Assembly: GCA_900770195.1 (NCBI GenBank) | Contig: CAAGJI010000004.1 | Span: forward strand, 1 to 39,011 | DNA from: Oscillospiraceae bacterium | GTDB taxonomy: Bacteria > Bacillota > Clostridia > Oscillospirales > Ruminococcaceae | Direction of reading: 5' to 3' | DNA length: 39,011 nucleotides | In this document: positions 1-7,354 of the stretch, piece after piece | How positions within the stretch are numbered: the stretch's first letter is position 1 | Layout: every line of letters begins with the position of its first letter | The notes under the pieces: model-generated | Databases searched by the model: none | Seen by the model: only the letters and a program-made list of their open reading frames with translations | What the model was told of the DNA's origin: nothing | Position numbers and translations under genes: made by a program

Positions 1-67
1 CCAAATGGGGTAGACTGTAAATCTGTTGCGTAATGCTTCGATGGTTCGAATCCATCTTCTCCCACCA
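1..67 (+). tRNA. tRNA-Tyr (GTA), 5' end outside the window
   Basis: The 3' part of a tyrosine tRNA, ending in an encoded CCA at 65-67. The anticodon GTA is at 17-19, with a long variable arm and the T-arm motif GGTTCGAATCC. It matches the complete copy at 206-290 except for one base (T at 11 versus C at 234), so about 17 bases of its 5' end lie before the window. Confidence 0.93.
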
Positions 68-94
68 TTTAATTTAATAATTCTTATTATAGAA

Positions 95-170
95 GCTGGT
101 GTAGCTCAGTTGGTAGAGCAGCTGATTTGTAATCAGCAGGTCGGGGGTTCAAGTCCGTCCACCAGCTCCA
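95..170 (+). tRNA. tRNA-Thr (TGT)
   Basis: A complete 76-nt tRNA with acceptor stem GCTGGTG pairing with CACCAGC, anticodon TGT at 128-130 (position 34 from the start), T-arm GGTTCAAGTCC and encoded CCA. It lies between the two tyrosine tRNAs and is probably co-transcribed with them. Confidence 0.95.
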
Positions 171-205
171 TATTTTTGTCTATACGACAAAATAATGCAA
201 TCAGA

Positions 206-290
206 GGGAGAATTCCAGAGTGGCCAAATGGGGCAGACTGTAAATCTGTTGCGTAATGCTTCGATGGTTCGAATCCATCTTCTCCCACCA
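206..290 (+). tRNA. tRNA-Tyr (GTA)
   Basis: A complete 85-nt class II tRNA. Acceptor GGGAGAA pairs with TTCTCCC, the anticodon GTA is at 240-242, the variable arm is long and the CCA end is encoded. It is a near-identical second copy of the truncated tRNA at the window start. Confidence 0.96.
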
Positions 291-294
291 GAAT

Positions 295-323
295 CTCCTG
301 CATGAGAAATGCAGGAGTTTTTT
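295..323 (+). terminator. Intrinsic terminator of the tRNA cluster
   Basis: A 9-bp hairpin (CTCCTGCAT / ATGCAGGAG, loop GAGAA) is followed by six T. It starts five bases after the last tRNA and ends the tRNA transcript before typA. Confidence 0.88.
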
Positions 324-425
324 GTGCTTATATACATTATGTGCAAATTTAATATAATGTGCTATATAATGTATAACTGTATGCAAACCCACGCTAATAT
401 GCTGTTTTCGGGAGGAAAAAAGAAA

Positions 426-2243
426 ATGATAAGAGAAGATCTTAGAAATATCGCAATTATCGCCCACGTTGACCATGGTAAAACAACACTTGTTGATGAA
501 ATGCTTAAACAGGGCGGCGTTTTCAGAGATAATCAGGAAGTTGCTGACAGAGTTATGGACTCGAATGATCTCGAAAGAGAAAGAGGTATCACAATCCTTG
601 CAAAAAATACATCCGTTATGTATAATAATGTTAAAATAAACATTATTGATACTCCTGGACACGCTGATTTCGGCGGTGAAGTTGAACGTGTTCTTAATAT
701 GGTTGACGGTGTTATACTTCTTGTTGATGCTGCTGAAGGTCCTATGCCTCAGACAAGATTCGTTCTTTCAAAGGCACTTGAACTCGGTCTGAAAATAATC
801 GTTGTTATAAATAAAATAGATAAGCCTGACGCAAGACTTGATGAAGTCGGTGATGAAGTCCTTGAACTTCTCCTTGATCTTGATGCAAATGAAGAACAGC
901 TTGACAGTCCTATTCTTTATTGTTCCGGCAGAGCAGGCACAGCTTCGGAAGACCCTTACAAAGAAGGCGAAAACCTCGTTCCTCTCTTTGATAAAATTTT
1001 AAATTATATTGACCCGCCAAAGGGTGATGAAAATGGTCCTTTACAGATGCTGGTTTCTTCTATCGACTATAACGAATATGTCGGCAGAATAGGTATCGGC
1101 AGAATTGAAAGAGGTCACATTGCGGTTAATCAGAATGTTGCAGTAGGCAACTACCACAACCCTGATGAAATATATAAGTCAAAAATCGTTTCACTTCTTC
1201 AGATTCAGGGACTTCTTCGTGTTCCTGTTAAGGAAGCATCTGTTGGCGATATTGTGTGGATAAGCGGTATTGAAAATATCACTATCGGTGATACAATCTG
1301 TGATGTTGAAAATCCTGAACTTCTTCCGTTTACAAAAATCAGTGAACCTACTGTTGAAATGACTTTTTCTGTAAATGACAGCCCGTTTGCAGGTCAGGAA
1401 GGTAAATTTGTTACTTCACGTCAGCTTCGTGAAAGACTTTACCGTGAACTTTTAAAGGACGTTTCACTCAGAGTTTCAGATACAGATTCAACTGATTCAT
1501 TCAGAGTTTGCGGACGTGGTGAAATGCACCTTTCAATTCTTATTGAAAATATGAGAAGAGAAGGCTATGAACTCGGCGTTTCAACTCCAAGAGTTCTTTA
1601 TAAAACAATTGACGGAAAAAAATATGAACCTATCGAAAGACTCCTCATTGACGTGCCTTCTGAAAGCGTAGGAAACGTTATGGAAAAGATGGGTACACGT
1701 AAAGCTGAACTTCAGGAAATGCACCCACAGGGCAACAGAACACGTCTTACATTCCTTATTCCTTCAAGAGGTCTTTTCGGTTACAAGAGTGAATTTTTAA
1801 CAGACACCAAGGGCGAAGGAATTATGAGCAGCGTATTTGAAGGATATGCTCCTTTCAAGGGCGAAATCGAAAGAAGAAAAACAGGTTCTCTCGTTGCTTT
1901 TGAAACAGGCGAAGCTGTTACTTATGGTCTTTATAACGCTCAGGAAAGAGGTACTCTCTTTATTGGTGCAGGTACTCCTGTATATGAAGGTATGATTGTT
2001 GGTCAGTCACCTAAATCAGAAGATATGAACGTTAACGTATGCAAGAAAAAGCACCTCACAAACACACGTTCAAGCGGTAGTGATGATGCTTTAAGACTTA
2101 TTCCTCCAACAATTTTAAGTATGGAAGACTGCATTGAATTCCTTGCTGATGATGAACTTCTTGAAGTTACTCCAAAGTCACTTCGTATCAGAAAGAGAAT
2201 TTTAAATAACAACCAGCGTGCTAAAATGCGTGCTAAAAACTAA
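426..2243 (+). CDS. typA: Ribosome-associated GTPase TypA/BipA
   Basis: A translational GTPase of the EF-G-like TypA/BipA family, which binds the ribosome and acts in stress adaptation and 50S assembly. The 605-residue product has the family's usual length. The P-loop AHVDHGKTTL lies at about residues 13-22, followed by the switch II motif DTPGHAD and the guanine-recognition motif NKID. The G domain, domain II, EF-G-like domains and the TypA-specific C-terminus follow in order with no break. The reading frame is open further upstream, but the ATG at 426 is preferred because it has GGAGG at 411-415 and gives the canonical N-terminus MIREDLRNIAIIAHVDHGKT. It appears to be transcribed separately from the tRNAs; AT-rich TATAAT-like boxes at 353-358 and 365-370 lack clear -35 partners. 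Confidence 0.97.
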   Translation: MIREDLRNIAIIAHVDHGKTTLVDEMLKQGGVFRDNQEVADRVMDSNDLERERGITILAKNTSVMYNNVKINIIDTPGHADFGGEVERVLNMVDGVILLVDAAEGPMPQTRFVLSKALELGLKIIVVINKIDKPDARLDEVGDEVLELLLDLDANEEQLDSPILYCSGRAGTASEDPYKEGENLVPLFDKILNYIDPPKGDENGPLQMLVSSIDYNEYVGRIGIGRIERGHIAVNQNVAVGNYHNPDEIYKSKIVSLLQIQGLLRVPVKEASVGDIVWISGIENITIGDTICDVENPELLPFTKISEPTVEMTFSVNDSPFAGQEGKFVTSRQLRERLYRELLKDVSLRVSDTDSTDSFRVCGRGEMHLSILIENMRREGYELGVSTPRVLYKTIDGKKYEPIERLLIDVPSESVGNVMEKMGTRKAELQEMHPQGNRTRLTFLIPSRGLFGYKSEFLTDTKGEGIMSSVFEGYAPFKGEIERRKTGSLVAFETGEAVTYGLYNAQERGTLFIGAGTPVYEGMIVGQSPKSEDMNVNVCKKKHLTNTRSSGSDDALRLIPPTILSMEDCIEFLADDELLEVTPKSLRIRKRILNNNQRAKMRAKN

Positions 2244-2265
2244 ATAAATACAACGGAGAAAGCTG

Positions 2266-2892
2266 ATGAAATTATTTAAGCTTTTCCCTGTTCTCTTATG
2301 TGCAGCTGTTTTATGCAGCTGCACAAATTCTAATAACTCAAAGAGTTCAGAGGAAACTACTGAAAACAAAGATATAAACGGTGAACATTATTATCTTGAA
2401 TATGATAACACTGTTATTGACAAAGATTGTGCATTGGCAGTTGAAAAATATTTTTATGCAATTGAATCAAAGGATTTCGACTTATACAAAGAATCAATTT
2501 ATCCTGAATACTATGAAAAAATGAATGCAATGCTTGAAGAAAAATATTCTTATGATTTCAAAGAAGTTTTTAACGAACTTTACGATAAACTTCTTCAAAG
2601 TGCTGCCTCATATCTACCAACTGACAAAACCGAAAAATCTGATGCTTCTTTTAAAATAACTGAAATAGAATTTTCAAAAGGACAAAGTGATGACCTCGAT
2701 GCAAATATTGATTTGTACAAAGATATTTTTGGCGATGAATTTTATAATAATTTGAAAAACAACGCTGAAAATCTTTATGATGTTTATTTTTCAATTGTTG
2801 CGGAAGTAAACGGTGATTCAGAACAATATATTTTAACTGACAACGAAATTCTTGTTATCAAGGAAAAAGACGGTTATTACGTTTTTGGATAA
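2266..2892 (+). CDS. Predicted lipoprotein of unknown function
   Basis: A 208-residue protein with a lipoprotein signal peptide: MKLFK, a hydrophobic stretch, then the lipobox-like L-C-S-C with Cys19 as the likely lipidated residue. A Ser/Asn/Glu-rich linker follows. The mature part is acidic and rich in Tyr and Lys (about residues 45-208). It may be an NTF2- or DUF4878-like fold, as several clostridial lipoproteins have a similar length and a C-terminal pattern of alternating strands, but I cannot identify the family. The start has GGAGAAAGCTG in front of the ATG and lies 22 bases after typA, so the two may be co-transcribed. A shared terminator follows the gene. Confidence 0.8.
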   Translation: MKLFKLFPVLLCAAVLCSCTNSNNSKSSEETTENKDINGEHYYLEYDNTVIDKDCALAVEKYFYAIESKDFDLYKESIYPEYYEKMNAMLEEKYSYDFKEVFNELYDKLLQSAASYLPTDKTEKSDASFKITEIEFSKGQSDDLDANIDLYKDIFGDEFYNNLKNNAENLYDVYFSIVAEVNGDSEQYILTDNEILVIKEKDGYYVFG

Positions 2893-2893
2893 T

Positions 2894-2925
2894 AAAAACA
2901 GGGTGCATTTTCTGCACCCTGCTTT
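2894..2925. terminator. Bidirectional terminator between the lipoprotein gene and mccA
   Basis: A 9-bp stem CAGGGTGCA / TGCACCCTG with loop TTTTC. Five A precede it and CTTTTTATT follows, so it can terminate both convergent transcripts. Confidence 0.88.
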
Positions 2926-3837
2926 TTATTTGTAAAGATTTGCACTGAAATATCTGTCGCCTCTGTCAGGAAAAATTGTAACTATATTTACGTTTTTAAC
3001 TTCCCTGCTGAGTTTTATAACTGCTGCCATTGCCGCACCTGATGAAGAACCTGCTATAATTCCTTCTTCGGAAGAAAGCTTTCTCGACATTTCAAAAGCT
3101 TCAGCATCTGTTACTTTTATAACTTTATCAACAAGGTTCATATCCATTGTGTCGGCTATAAAATCGTTGCCAATGCCTTCGATGTTGTAATCGCTGTGTT
3201 CGCCACCGCCCATTGTAGAACCCACAGGGTCAGCGAGAACACCTTTTATATTACTATTCTGTTCTTTTGCATATTTCAGAACACCTGAATATGTTCCGCC
3301 GCTTCCTGCACCTGCAACAATATAATCAATGTTTCCGTCAAGACCCTCATATATTTCTTTTCCGGTTGTTTCATAATGCGCAAGAGGGTTACTCATATTT
3401 TTAAACTGTCCGAGTGAAACAGAGTTCGGTATCTGTGCCTTTATTTCTTCCGCTTTTGCAACCGCACCAAGCATTCCGCCTTCACGTGGAGTATTTACAA
3501 TTTCAGCACCTAACGCCCTCATTAAAGTCTGCTTTTCAATTGAAAACTTTTCAGGAACAACAAATATAACTTTATATCCTTTGTTCAATGCACAAAACGC
3601 AATACCAAGACCTGTATTTCCTGCTGTTGCTTCAACTATTGTACTTCCCTTTTTGAGAATACCTTTTCTTTCTGCATCTTCAATCATATATTTTCCCGTT
3701 CTGTCTTTAACGCTTCCTGACGGATTATATAATTCAAGTTTTGCAAATATTTTCACACTTTTATTTTCGCATATGTTGTTTAATTTAACAAGCGGAGTGT
3801 TGCCTATAAGGTCGTGCATTGAATCATAATAGAACAT
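2926..3837 (-). CDS. mccA: O-acetylserine-dependent cystathionine beta-synthase (MccA type)
   Basis: A PLP enzyme of the CysK/CBS fold, 303 residues. The PLP lysine is in PSGSVKDR (about residues 38-45). The substrate loop reads EATAGNTG, the Thr-Ala form seen in MccA/YrhA proteins rather than the Thr-Ser form of standard CysK. The glycine-rich phosphate loop GAGSGGTYSG follows at about 175. It starts four bases after mccB ends and is the last gene of the methyltransferase-luxS-mccB-mccA operon. In this set it would condense homocysteine with O-acetylserine (or serine) to cystathionine. A plain O-acetylserine sulfhydrylase (CysK) is the alternative; the mccB and luxS neighbours favour MccA. 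Confidence 0.85.
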   Translation of the reverse strand: MFYYDSMHDLIGNTPLVKLNNICENKSVKIFAKLELYNPSGSVKDRTGKYMIEDAERKGILKKGSTIVEATAGNTGLGIAFCALNKGYKVIFVVPEKFSIEKQTLMRALGAEIVNTPREGGMLGAVAKAEEIKAQIPNSVSLGQFKNMSNPLAHYETTGKEIYEGLDGNIDYIVAGAGSGGTYSGVLKYAKEQNSNIKGVLADPVGSTMGGGEHSDYNIEGIGNDFIADTMDMNLVDKVIKVTDAEAFEMSRKLSSEEGIIAGSSSGAAMAAVIKLSREVKNVNIVTIFPDRGDRYFSANLYK

Positions 3838-3840
3838 TAG

Positions 3841-5001
3841 TTATTTCACCTTGCTTTCCTTGATTGCGTTGTCCAAATCTTCAAGAATATCATTTATATC
3901 TTCAATTCCTATTGAAAGTCTGATAAGTCCGTCTGTGATGCCGACTTTTTTACGAATTTCTTCAGGAATAGATGCGTGTGTCATTGTTGATGGATGGCAT
4001 ACAAGTGATTCAACACCGCCAAGACTTTCAGCAAGCATAACAAGTTTAAGTGATTCAAAAAACTTTTCAATATCATAGCCGTCAACAAGTTCAAAAGAAA
4101 TCATAACACCGCCGTTACGTGCCTGTTTTTTGTTTATTTCGTAACCCTTATCTGTTTTAAGTCCTGGATAATAAACATTTTTAACTGCTTTATTATTAAC
4201 AAGAAATTCAACTGCTTTTTCTGCATTTGAAACGTGTCTGTCCATTCTTACGCTTAAAGTTTTGATACCTCTTATAAGCAAGAATGAATCAAATGGAGGA
4301 AGAACCCCACCTGTTGAATTTTGAATAAATGCGATTTTTTCAGCAAGTTCCTTTGTTTTAACAACTGCAAGACCTGCAACAACATCACTGTGTCCGCCAA
4401 GATATTTTGTTGCACTGTGTATAACAATATCTGCACCTAAATCAAGAGGTTTCTGGAGGTATGGTGTCATAAATGTGTTATCTACAATAACAAGAAGATT
4501 GTGCTTGTGTGCAGCCTCTGAAACAGCTGCAATATCTGTTACTGTCATAAGAGGATTTGCAGGACTTTCAAGCAAAACTGCCTTAACATCATCTGTTATA
4601 TCCTTTTCAAAACTTGCAACATCTTCTGTATCTGAAATTTTATATGTAATTCCAAAGTGATTGAAAACTTTGTCAAGAACTCTGAATGTTCCGCCATAAA
4701 CATTGCTTGAAATAAGAACCTTATCGCCTGAATTAAGAAGGCTTAAAACTGCTGTTGCAGCCGCCATACCTGATGCAAATGCAAAACCTGCATATCCGTT
4801 TTCAAGTTCAGCGATAAGTGCTTCAAGGGCTTCTCTTGTAGGGTTGCCTGTTCTTGAATATTCATATCCACGCATTTTTCCAAGTCCGTCCTGCTTGAAT
4901 GTTGAAGTTTGATAGATTGGAACATTTACCGCACCTGTTCTTTCATCAAGTGAAATTCCGCCGTGAATTAAAGCTGTATTTATATTTTTAAACTTGCTCA
5001 T
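3841..5001 (-). CDS. mccB: Cystathionine gamma-lyase / trans-sulfuration PLP enzyme (MccB type)
   Basis: A Cys/Met metabolism PLP-dependent enzyme, 386 residues, the usual length. Motifs include YEYSRTGNPTR near residue 45, FASGMAA near 76, VDNTFMTPY near 172 and the PLP-lysine motif SATKYLGGHSD near 196-206. In the operon with mccA it would cleave cystathionine to cysteine, giving reverse trans-sulfuration from the homocysteine released by LuxS. The fold alone does not separate gamma-lyase, gamma-synthase and homocysteine gamma-lyase, so the call rests on context. It lies 17 bases after luxS, with AAGGAG upstream of the ATG. Confidence 0.88.
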   Translation of the reverse strand: MSKFKNINTALIHGGISLDERTGAVNVPIYQTSTFKQDGLGKMRGYEYSRTGNPTREALEALIAELENGYAGFAFASGMAAATAVLSLLNSGDKVLISSNVYGGTFRVLDKVFNHFGITYKISDTEDVASFEKDITDDVKAVLLESPANPLMTVTDIAAVSEAAHKHNLLVIVDNTFMTPYLQKPLDLGADIVIHSATKYLGGHSDVVAGLAVVKTKELAEKIAFIQNSTGGVLPPFDSFLLIRGIKTLSVRMDRHVSNAEKAVEFLVNNKAVKNVYYPGLKTDKGYEINKKQARNGGVMISFELVDGYDIEKFFESLKLVMLAESLGGVESLVCHPSTMTHASIPEEIRKKVGITDGLIRLSIGIEDINDILEDLDNAIKESKVK

Positions 5002-5018
5002 TTTAGTAATTCTCCTTA

Positions 5019-5474
5019 TTAATAATCAAAATCTTCCGCTGTTATATTCTTTAAAACTTCGTTGTATTCTTTTGCATCTTCCTTTGCCTGAGCTAAATCG
5101 TGTTCAAGATAATTTCCGCATTCTTCGGGCTTATTTCCCGGAATTTCTCCCTCGAAAACTGCAATATATTTAAATGCATTTCTCACAAGTTCAAGTGTCT
5201 GCTGTCTTGTTATGCTGTCTCTTAAAATAAGATAGAAGCCTGTTCGGCAGCCCATAGGACCTGCATATATTACCCTGTCTGTATATTCTGAATTTCTTAC
5301 ATATGTTGCAAGAAGATGTTCTATTGTGTGAAGTGACTTAGGTGAAATGTAGCTTCCTGCATTTGGCTTTTTCATTCTAAGGTCATATGTAACTGTATCT
5401 CCGTCTTTTCTTGAAACGTAAATACCCGGTTTTAATGTGTTGTGATTGACTGTAAAACTTGCGATTTTATTCAT
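5019..5474 (-). CDS. luxS: S-ribosylhomocysteine lyase LuxS
   Basis: A 151-residue enzyme that splits S-ribosylhomocysteine into homocysteine and DPD, the precursor of autoinducer-2. The metal site is visible as HTIEH (His49, Glu52, His53) with Cys119 in EECGNYLEH; the catalytic Cys76 is in GPMGCRTGFY. A longer reading frame exists, but the ATG at 5474 is preferred: it gives the family start MNKIASFTVNH and has GGAGG eight bases upstream. The start overlaps the end of the methyltransferase gene by 8 bases, implying translational coupling. No mtnN/pfs nucleosidase, which would supply its substrate, is found nearby. Confidence 0.96.
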   Translation of the reverse strand: MNKIASFTVNHNTLKPGIYVSRKDGDTVTYDLRMKKPNAGSYISPKSLHTIEHLLATYVRNSEYTDRVIYAGPMGCRTGFYLILRDSITRQQTLELVRNAFKYIAVFEGEIPGNKPEECGNYLEHDLAQAKEDAKEYNEVLKNITAEDFDY

Positions 5475-6363
5475 AATCGAATCCTCCTGTATATAAAGCT
5501 GAAAGCAAATTGACGTTTTCAAATGCCCTCAAATCATCGTCTCTGTCTGAAAAATAAACTTCCTGAACACTTTCCGCATTGAGAAAAGTATCTATCTGAA
5601 AACCAAGTGAATATAAAGCTCTTGAAATTTCTCCGTAATCGAAACCGCCACGCATAACTTCACCAAGTGACCTTGTTATTCCCTCAAGTCTTTTTACTCT
5701 TGGAGGAAAATCTCCCTCTTTAACAGGGTAATCAAAAACAAGTGCACTTTCAGATGCAGATAAATCTGAAATCTGACTAAGTGTATTTGTGAAAACAGGA
5801 AGTGTCAGATAATATGAAACTCCAAGAATACTGAAAAATGTTTTCTTTTCAAGGTCAAAACCATTTTCAAGAAGTTTTTCCGTCATTTTTTCCTTTTCAA
5901 AATCAACTGAAACGAAATGAACATTTGACGGTATCTTCCATTCGAGTTTTTCAATTCTTTCCTTTTTGAATCTCTGCGTATCAGGGTGGTCAACTTCAAA
6001 TATTTCTATATCAGGGTCACTGTTTCTGAATGAAAAAGTATCTGAACCTGCACCGCATATAACATACTGTATTTTACCATGTTTCTTTTTAAATCTCTTC
6101 AAGCGATTTTCTGTAAATTTTATTCGTGAAAGCGGTATAGGTGCCATATATTCCTGAATAATCTGTTCTGTATCTTCAGGTGAAAAATTTTTTCCCTCAC
6201 CAAATCCGCTTCTGATTACGTCGTACATTTCATCGTACTGTTCTTTTCCCATAATATCAAAAGCGAGATAATCGTCAAAAATTTTATTTTTTGATTTTAT
6301 TGAATGCCAAGCTCTTGCAAATGCACAAAGTTTAGCGGTTATGCTTTCCTGTTCAACAACCAT
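5467..6363 (-). CDS. SAM-dependent methyltransferase, leucine carboxyl methyltransferase (LCM)-like
   Basis: A class I SAM-dependent methyltransferase, 298 residues. The SAM motif reads VICGAGSDTFSFRN, with the GAGxDT signature of the LCM/PCMT family. An acidic strand end (FEVDHP) and a motif IV-like segment (FDLEKKTFFSILGVSYYL) follow. The substrate is unknown. It is the first gene of the luxS-mccBA operon, the position held by the methyltransferases UbiG or YrrT in comparable clostridial and Bacillus operons, so it may belong to SAM recycling. The ATG at 6363 is preferred over an in-frame TTG 15 bases upstream because AGGAGG lies five bases before it. The gene begins only 13 bases after an attenuator-like terminator. 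Confidence 0.8.
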   Translation of the reverse strand: MVVEQESITAKLCAFARAWHSIKSKNKIFDDYLAFDIMGKEQYDEMYDVIRSGFGEGKNFSPEDTEQIIQEYMAPIPLSRIKFTENRLKRFKKKHGKIQYVICGAGSDTFSFRNSDPDIEIFEVDHPDTQRFKKERIEKLEWKIPSNVHFVSVDFEKEKMTEKLLENGFDLEKKTFFSILGVSYYLTLPVFTNTLSQISDLSASESALVFDYPVKEGDFPPRVKRLEGITRSLGEVMRGGFDYGEISRALYSLGFQIDTFLNAESVQEVYFSDRDDDLRAFENVNLLSALYTGGFDYE

Positions 6364-6375
6364 TTTTTCCTCCTG

Positions 6376-6413
6376 CAAATAGAAAAACTGTTCCGCAAAT
6401 TGCAGAACAGTTT
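6376..6413 (-). terminator. Attenuator terminator in the luxS operon leader
   Basis: On the minus strand, a 12-bp stem AAACTGTTCTGC / GCGGAACAGTTT (one G-U pair) with loop AATTT is followed at once by TTTTTCTATTT. It lies between the operon promoter and the first gene's ribosome binding site, so it can only act by stopping transcription before the operon. Its 5' arm is complementary to the end of the upstream Cys-rich small ORF. Confidence 0.9.
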
Positions 6414-6488
6414 AATTTCAATAATTTATTCTAAACGTTATAATTCAACGCCTTATGTAAATACCAGAATTAAATCAACTATCTGCAA
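6400..6488 (-). promoter_or_regulatory. Predicted antiterminator helix
   Basis: TTGCAGATAGTT at 6488-6477, covering the last Cys codons and the stop of the leader ORF, can pair with AACTGTTCTGCAA at 6412-6400, the 5' arm of the terminator. The helix has 7 bp (TTGCAGA/TCTGCAA) plus 4 bp (AGTT/AACT) around a small internal loop. Forming it would prevent the terminator. A further pairing, TAATTC with GAATTA, in the intervening 63 nt could bring the arms together. Predicted from complementarity only. Confidence 0.7.
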
Positions 6489-6541
6489 CATATTAAATCG
6501 TGAAACTGTACACAACAGCATATTCTTCTAACATTTACCAT
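6479..6541 (-). CDS. Cys-rich leader peptide of the luxS-mccBA operon
   Basis: A 20-residue ORF, MVNVRRICCCVQFHDLICCR, with a strong ribosome binding site (GGAGG at 6553-6549, seven bases before the ATG). Five of 20 codons are Cys: three in a row at codons 8-10 and two at codons 18-19. It starts about 57 nt after the predicted transcription start and ends about 65 nt before a terminator hairpin. Its 3' end can pair with that terminator. By analogy with leader peptides of amino acid attenuators, ribosome stalling at codons 8-10 when Cys-tRNA is short would leave the antiterminator arm free. Translation to the stop would cover it and let the terminator form. The family is not recognised. Confidence 0.8.
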   Translation of the reverse strand: MVNVRRICCCVQFHDLICCR

Positions 6542-6604
6542 GACATTGCCTCCGAAAAAAATTTTATAACTTAATGTTCAAGATGTTCCCTTTCAACGAT
6601 TACT

Positions 6605-6633
6605 ATTATACCACTTAATTCCTACTATGTCAA
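6605..6633 (-). promoter_or_regulatory. Promoter of the luxS-mccBA operon
   Basis: Consensus -35 TTGACA (6633-6628), 17-bp spacer and consensus -10 TATAAT (6610-6605). Transcription should start near 6598, giving a leader of about 235 nt that carries the Cys-rich ORF and the attenuator. Confidence 0.92.
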
Positions 6634-6691
6634 TATGTTTTAGGTGGTTTTGTGAAATATTATATATATCCCACTGATATAGTATGGTATT

Positions 6692-7354
6692 TTATTTATT
6701 ATCAACAATTCTTGCTATTGTATCACCGATCCACTGAATAAGCTGAACAAGAACAATAAGAATAACAACGCAGACAATCATTATTTCCGTCTGGTATCTC
6801 TGGTAACCATATCTGTAAGCAAGGTCACCAAGACCGCCGCCGCCTACAAGACCTGCCATTGCAGAGAATCCAAGGATCGAAATAGCCGTTACTGTTATAT
6901 TTTTAACGAGTGATGAAAGTGCTTCAGGGATAAGTATTTTAAATACAACTGCAAATTTATTTGCACCTGATGCAACATAGGCTTCAAGAACGCCTCTGTT
7001 TACTGCTGAGAATGAGGCTTCAGCAAGACGTGAGAAGAAGGCTATTGATGCTATGGAAAGCGGAACTATAACCGCCTGAGAACCTATCTTTGTACCAACT
7101 ATAAGCTTTGAAAGCGGAAGGAGGAAAATCATAAGAATAAGGAACGGAACTGAACGTATAATATTTAAAATAATTCCTACAATCTTATTGATAACCGCAT
7201 TCTTAACAAATAACTGGTCCGATGTAACAAAAAGAACAAGTCCTAAAAGTCCGCCAAGAACTATAGCAAAAACGAGTGATGTCAGAACCATAAATGCTGT
7301 CTGACCAAGTGCTTCAAGCACTTCACCTTTTATATTAATAATAGAATCAAGCAT
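6692..7354 (-). CDS. metI: Methionine-type ABC transporter permease MetI
   Basis: The membrane subunit of the MetNIQ importer, 220 residues, the usual size. It has about five hydrophobic helices and a permease coupling region (EAYVASGANKFAVVFKILIPEALSSL, written here in part: EAYVASGANK with a downstream IPEAL). Its start overlaps the end of metN by 8 bases and has GGAGG nine bases upstream. It is the last gene of metQ-metN-metI. No good terminator was seen between its stop and the luxS operon promoter 60 bases further on, so read-through into the luxS leader is possible. Confidence 0.94.
   Translation of the reverse strand: MLDSIINIKGEVLEALGQTAFMVLTSLVFAIVLGGLLGLVLFVTSDQLFVKNAVINKIVGIILNIIRSVPFLILMIFLLPLSKLIVGTKIGSQAVIVPLSIASIAFFSRLAEASFSAVNRGVLEAYVASGANKFAVVFKILIPEALSSLVKNITVTAISILGFSAMAGLVGGGGLGDLAYRYGYQRYQTEIMIVCVVILIVLVQLIQWIGDTIARIVDNK

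Noticed and set aside
201..662. Minus-strand ORF of 153 codons across the tRNA-Tyr and typA start
   Set aside because: It runs antisense through a tRNA and the conserved typA N-terminus; a shadow frame.
6379..6600. T-box or S-box (SAM) riboswitch for the luxS operon
   Set aside because: The leader has no GGGTGGNAACNCG T-box sequence and no S-box core; it holds a Cys-rich ORF and terminator instead.
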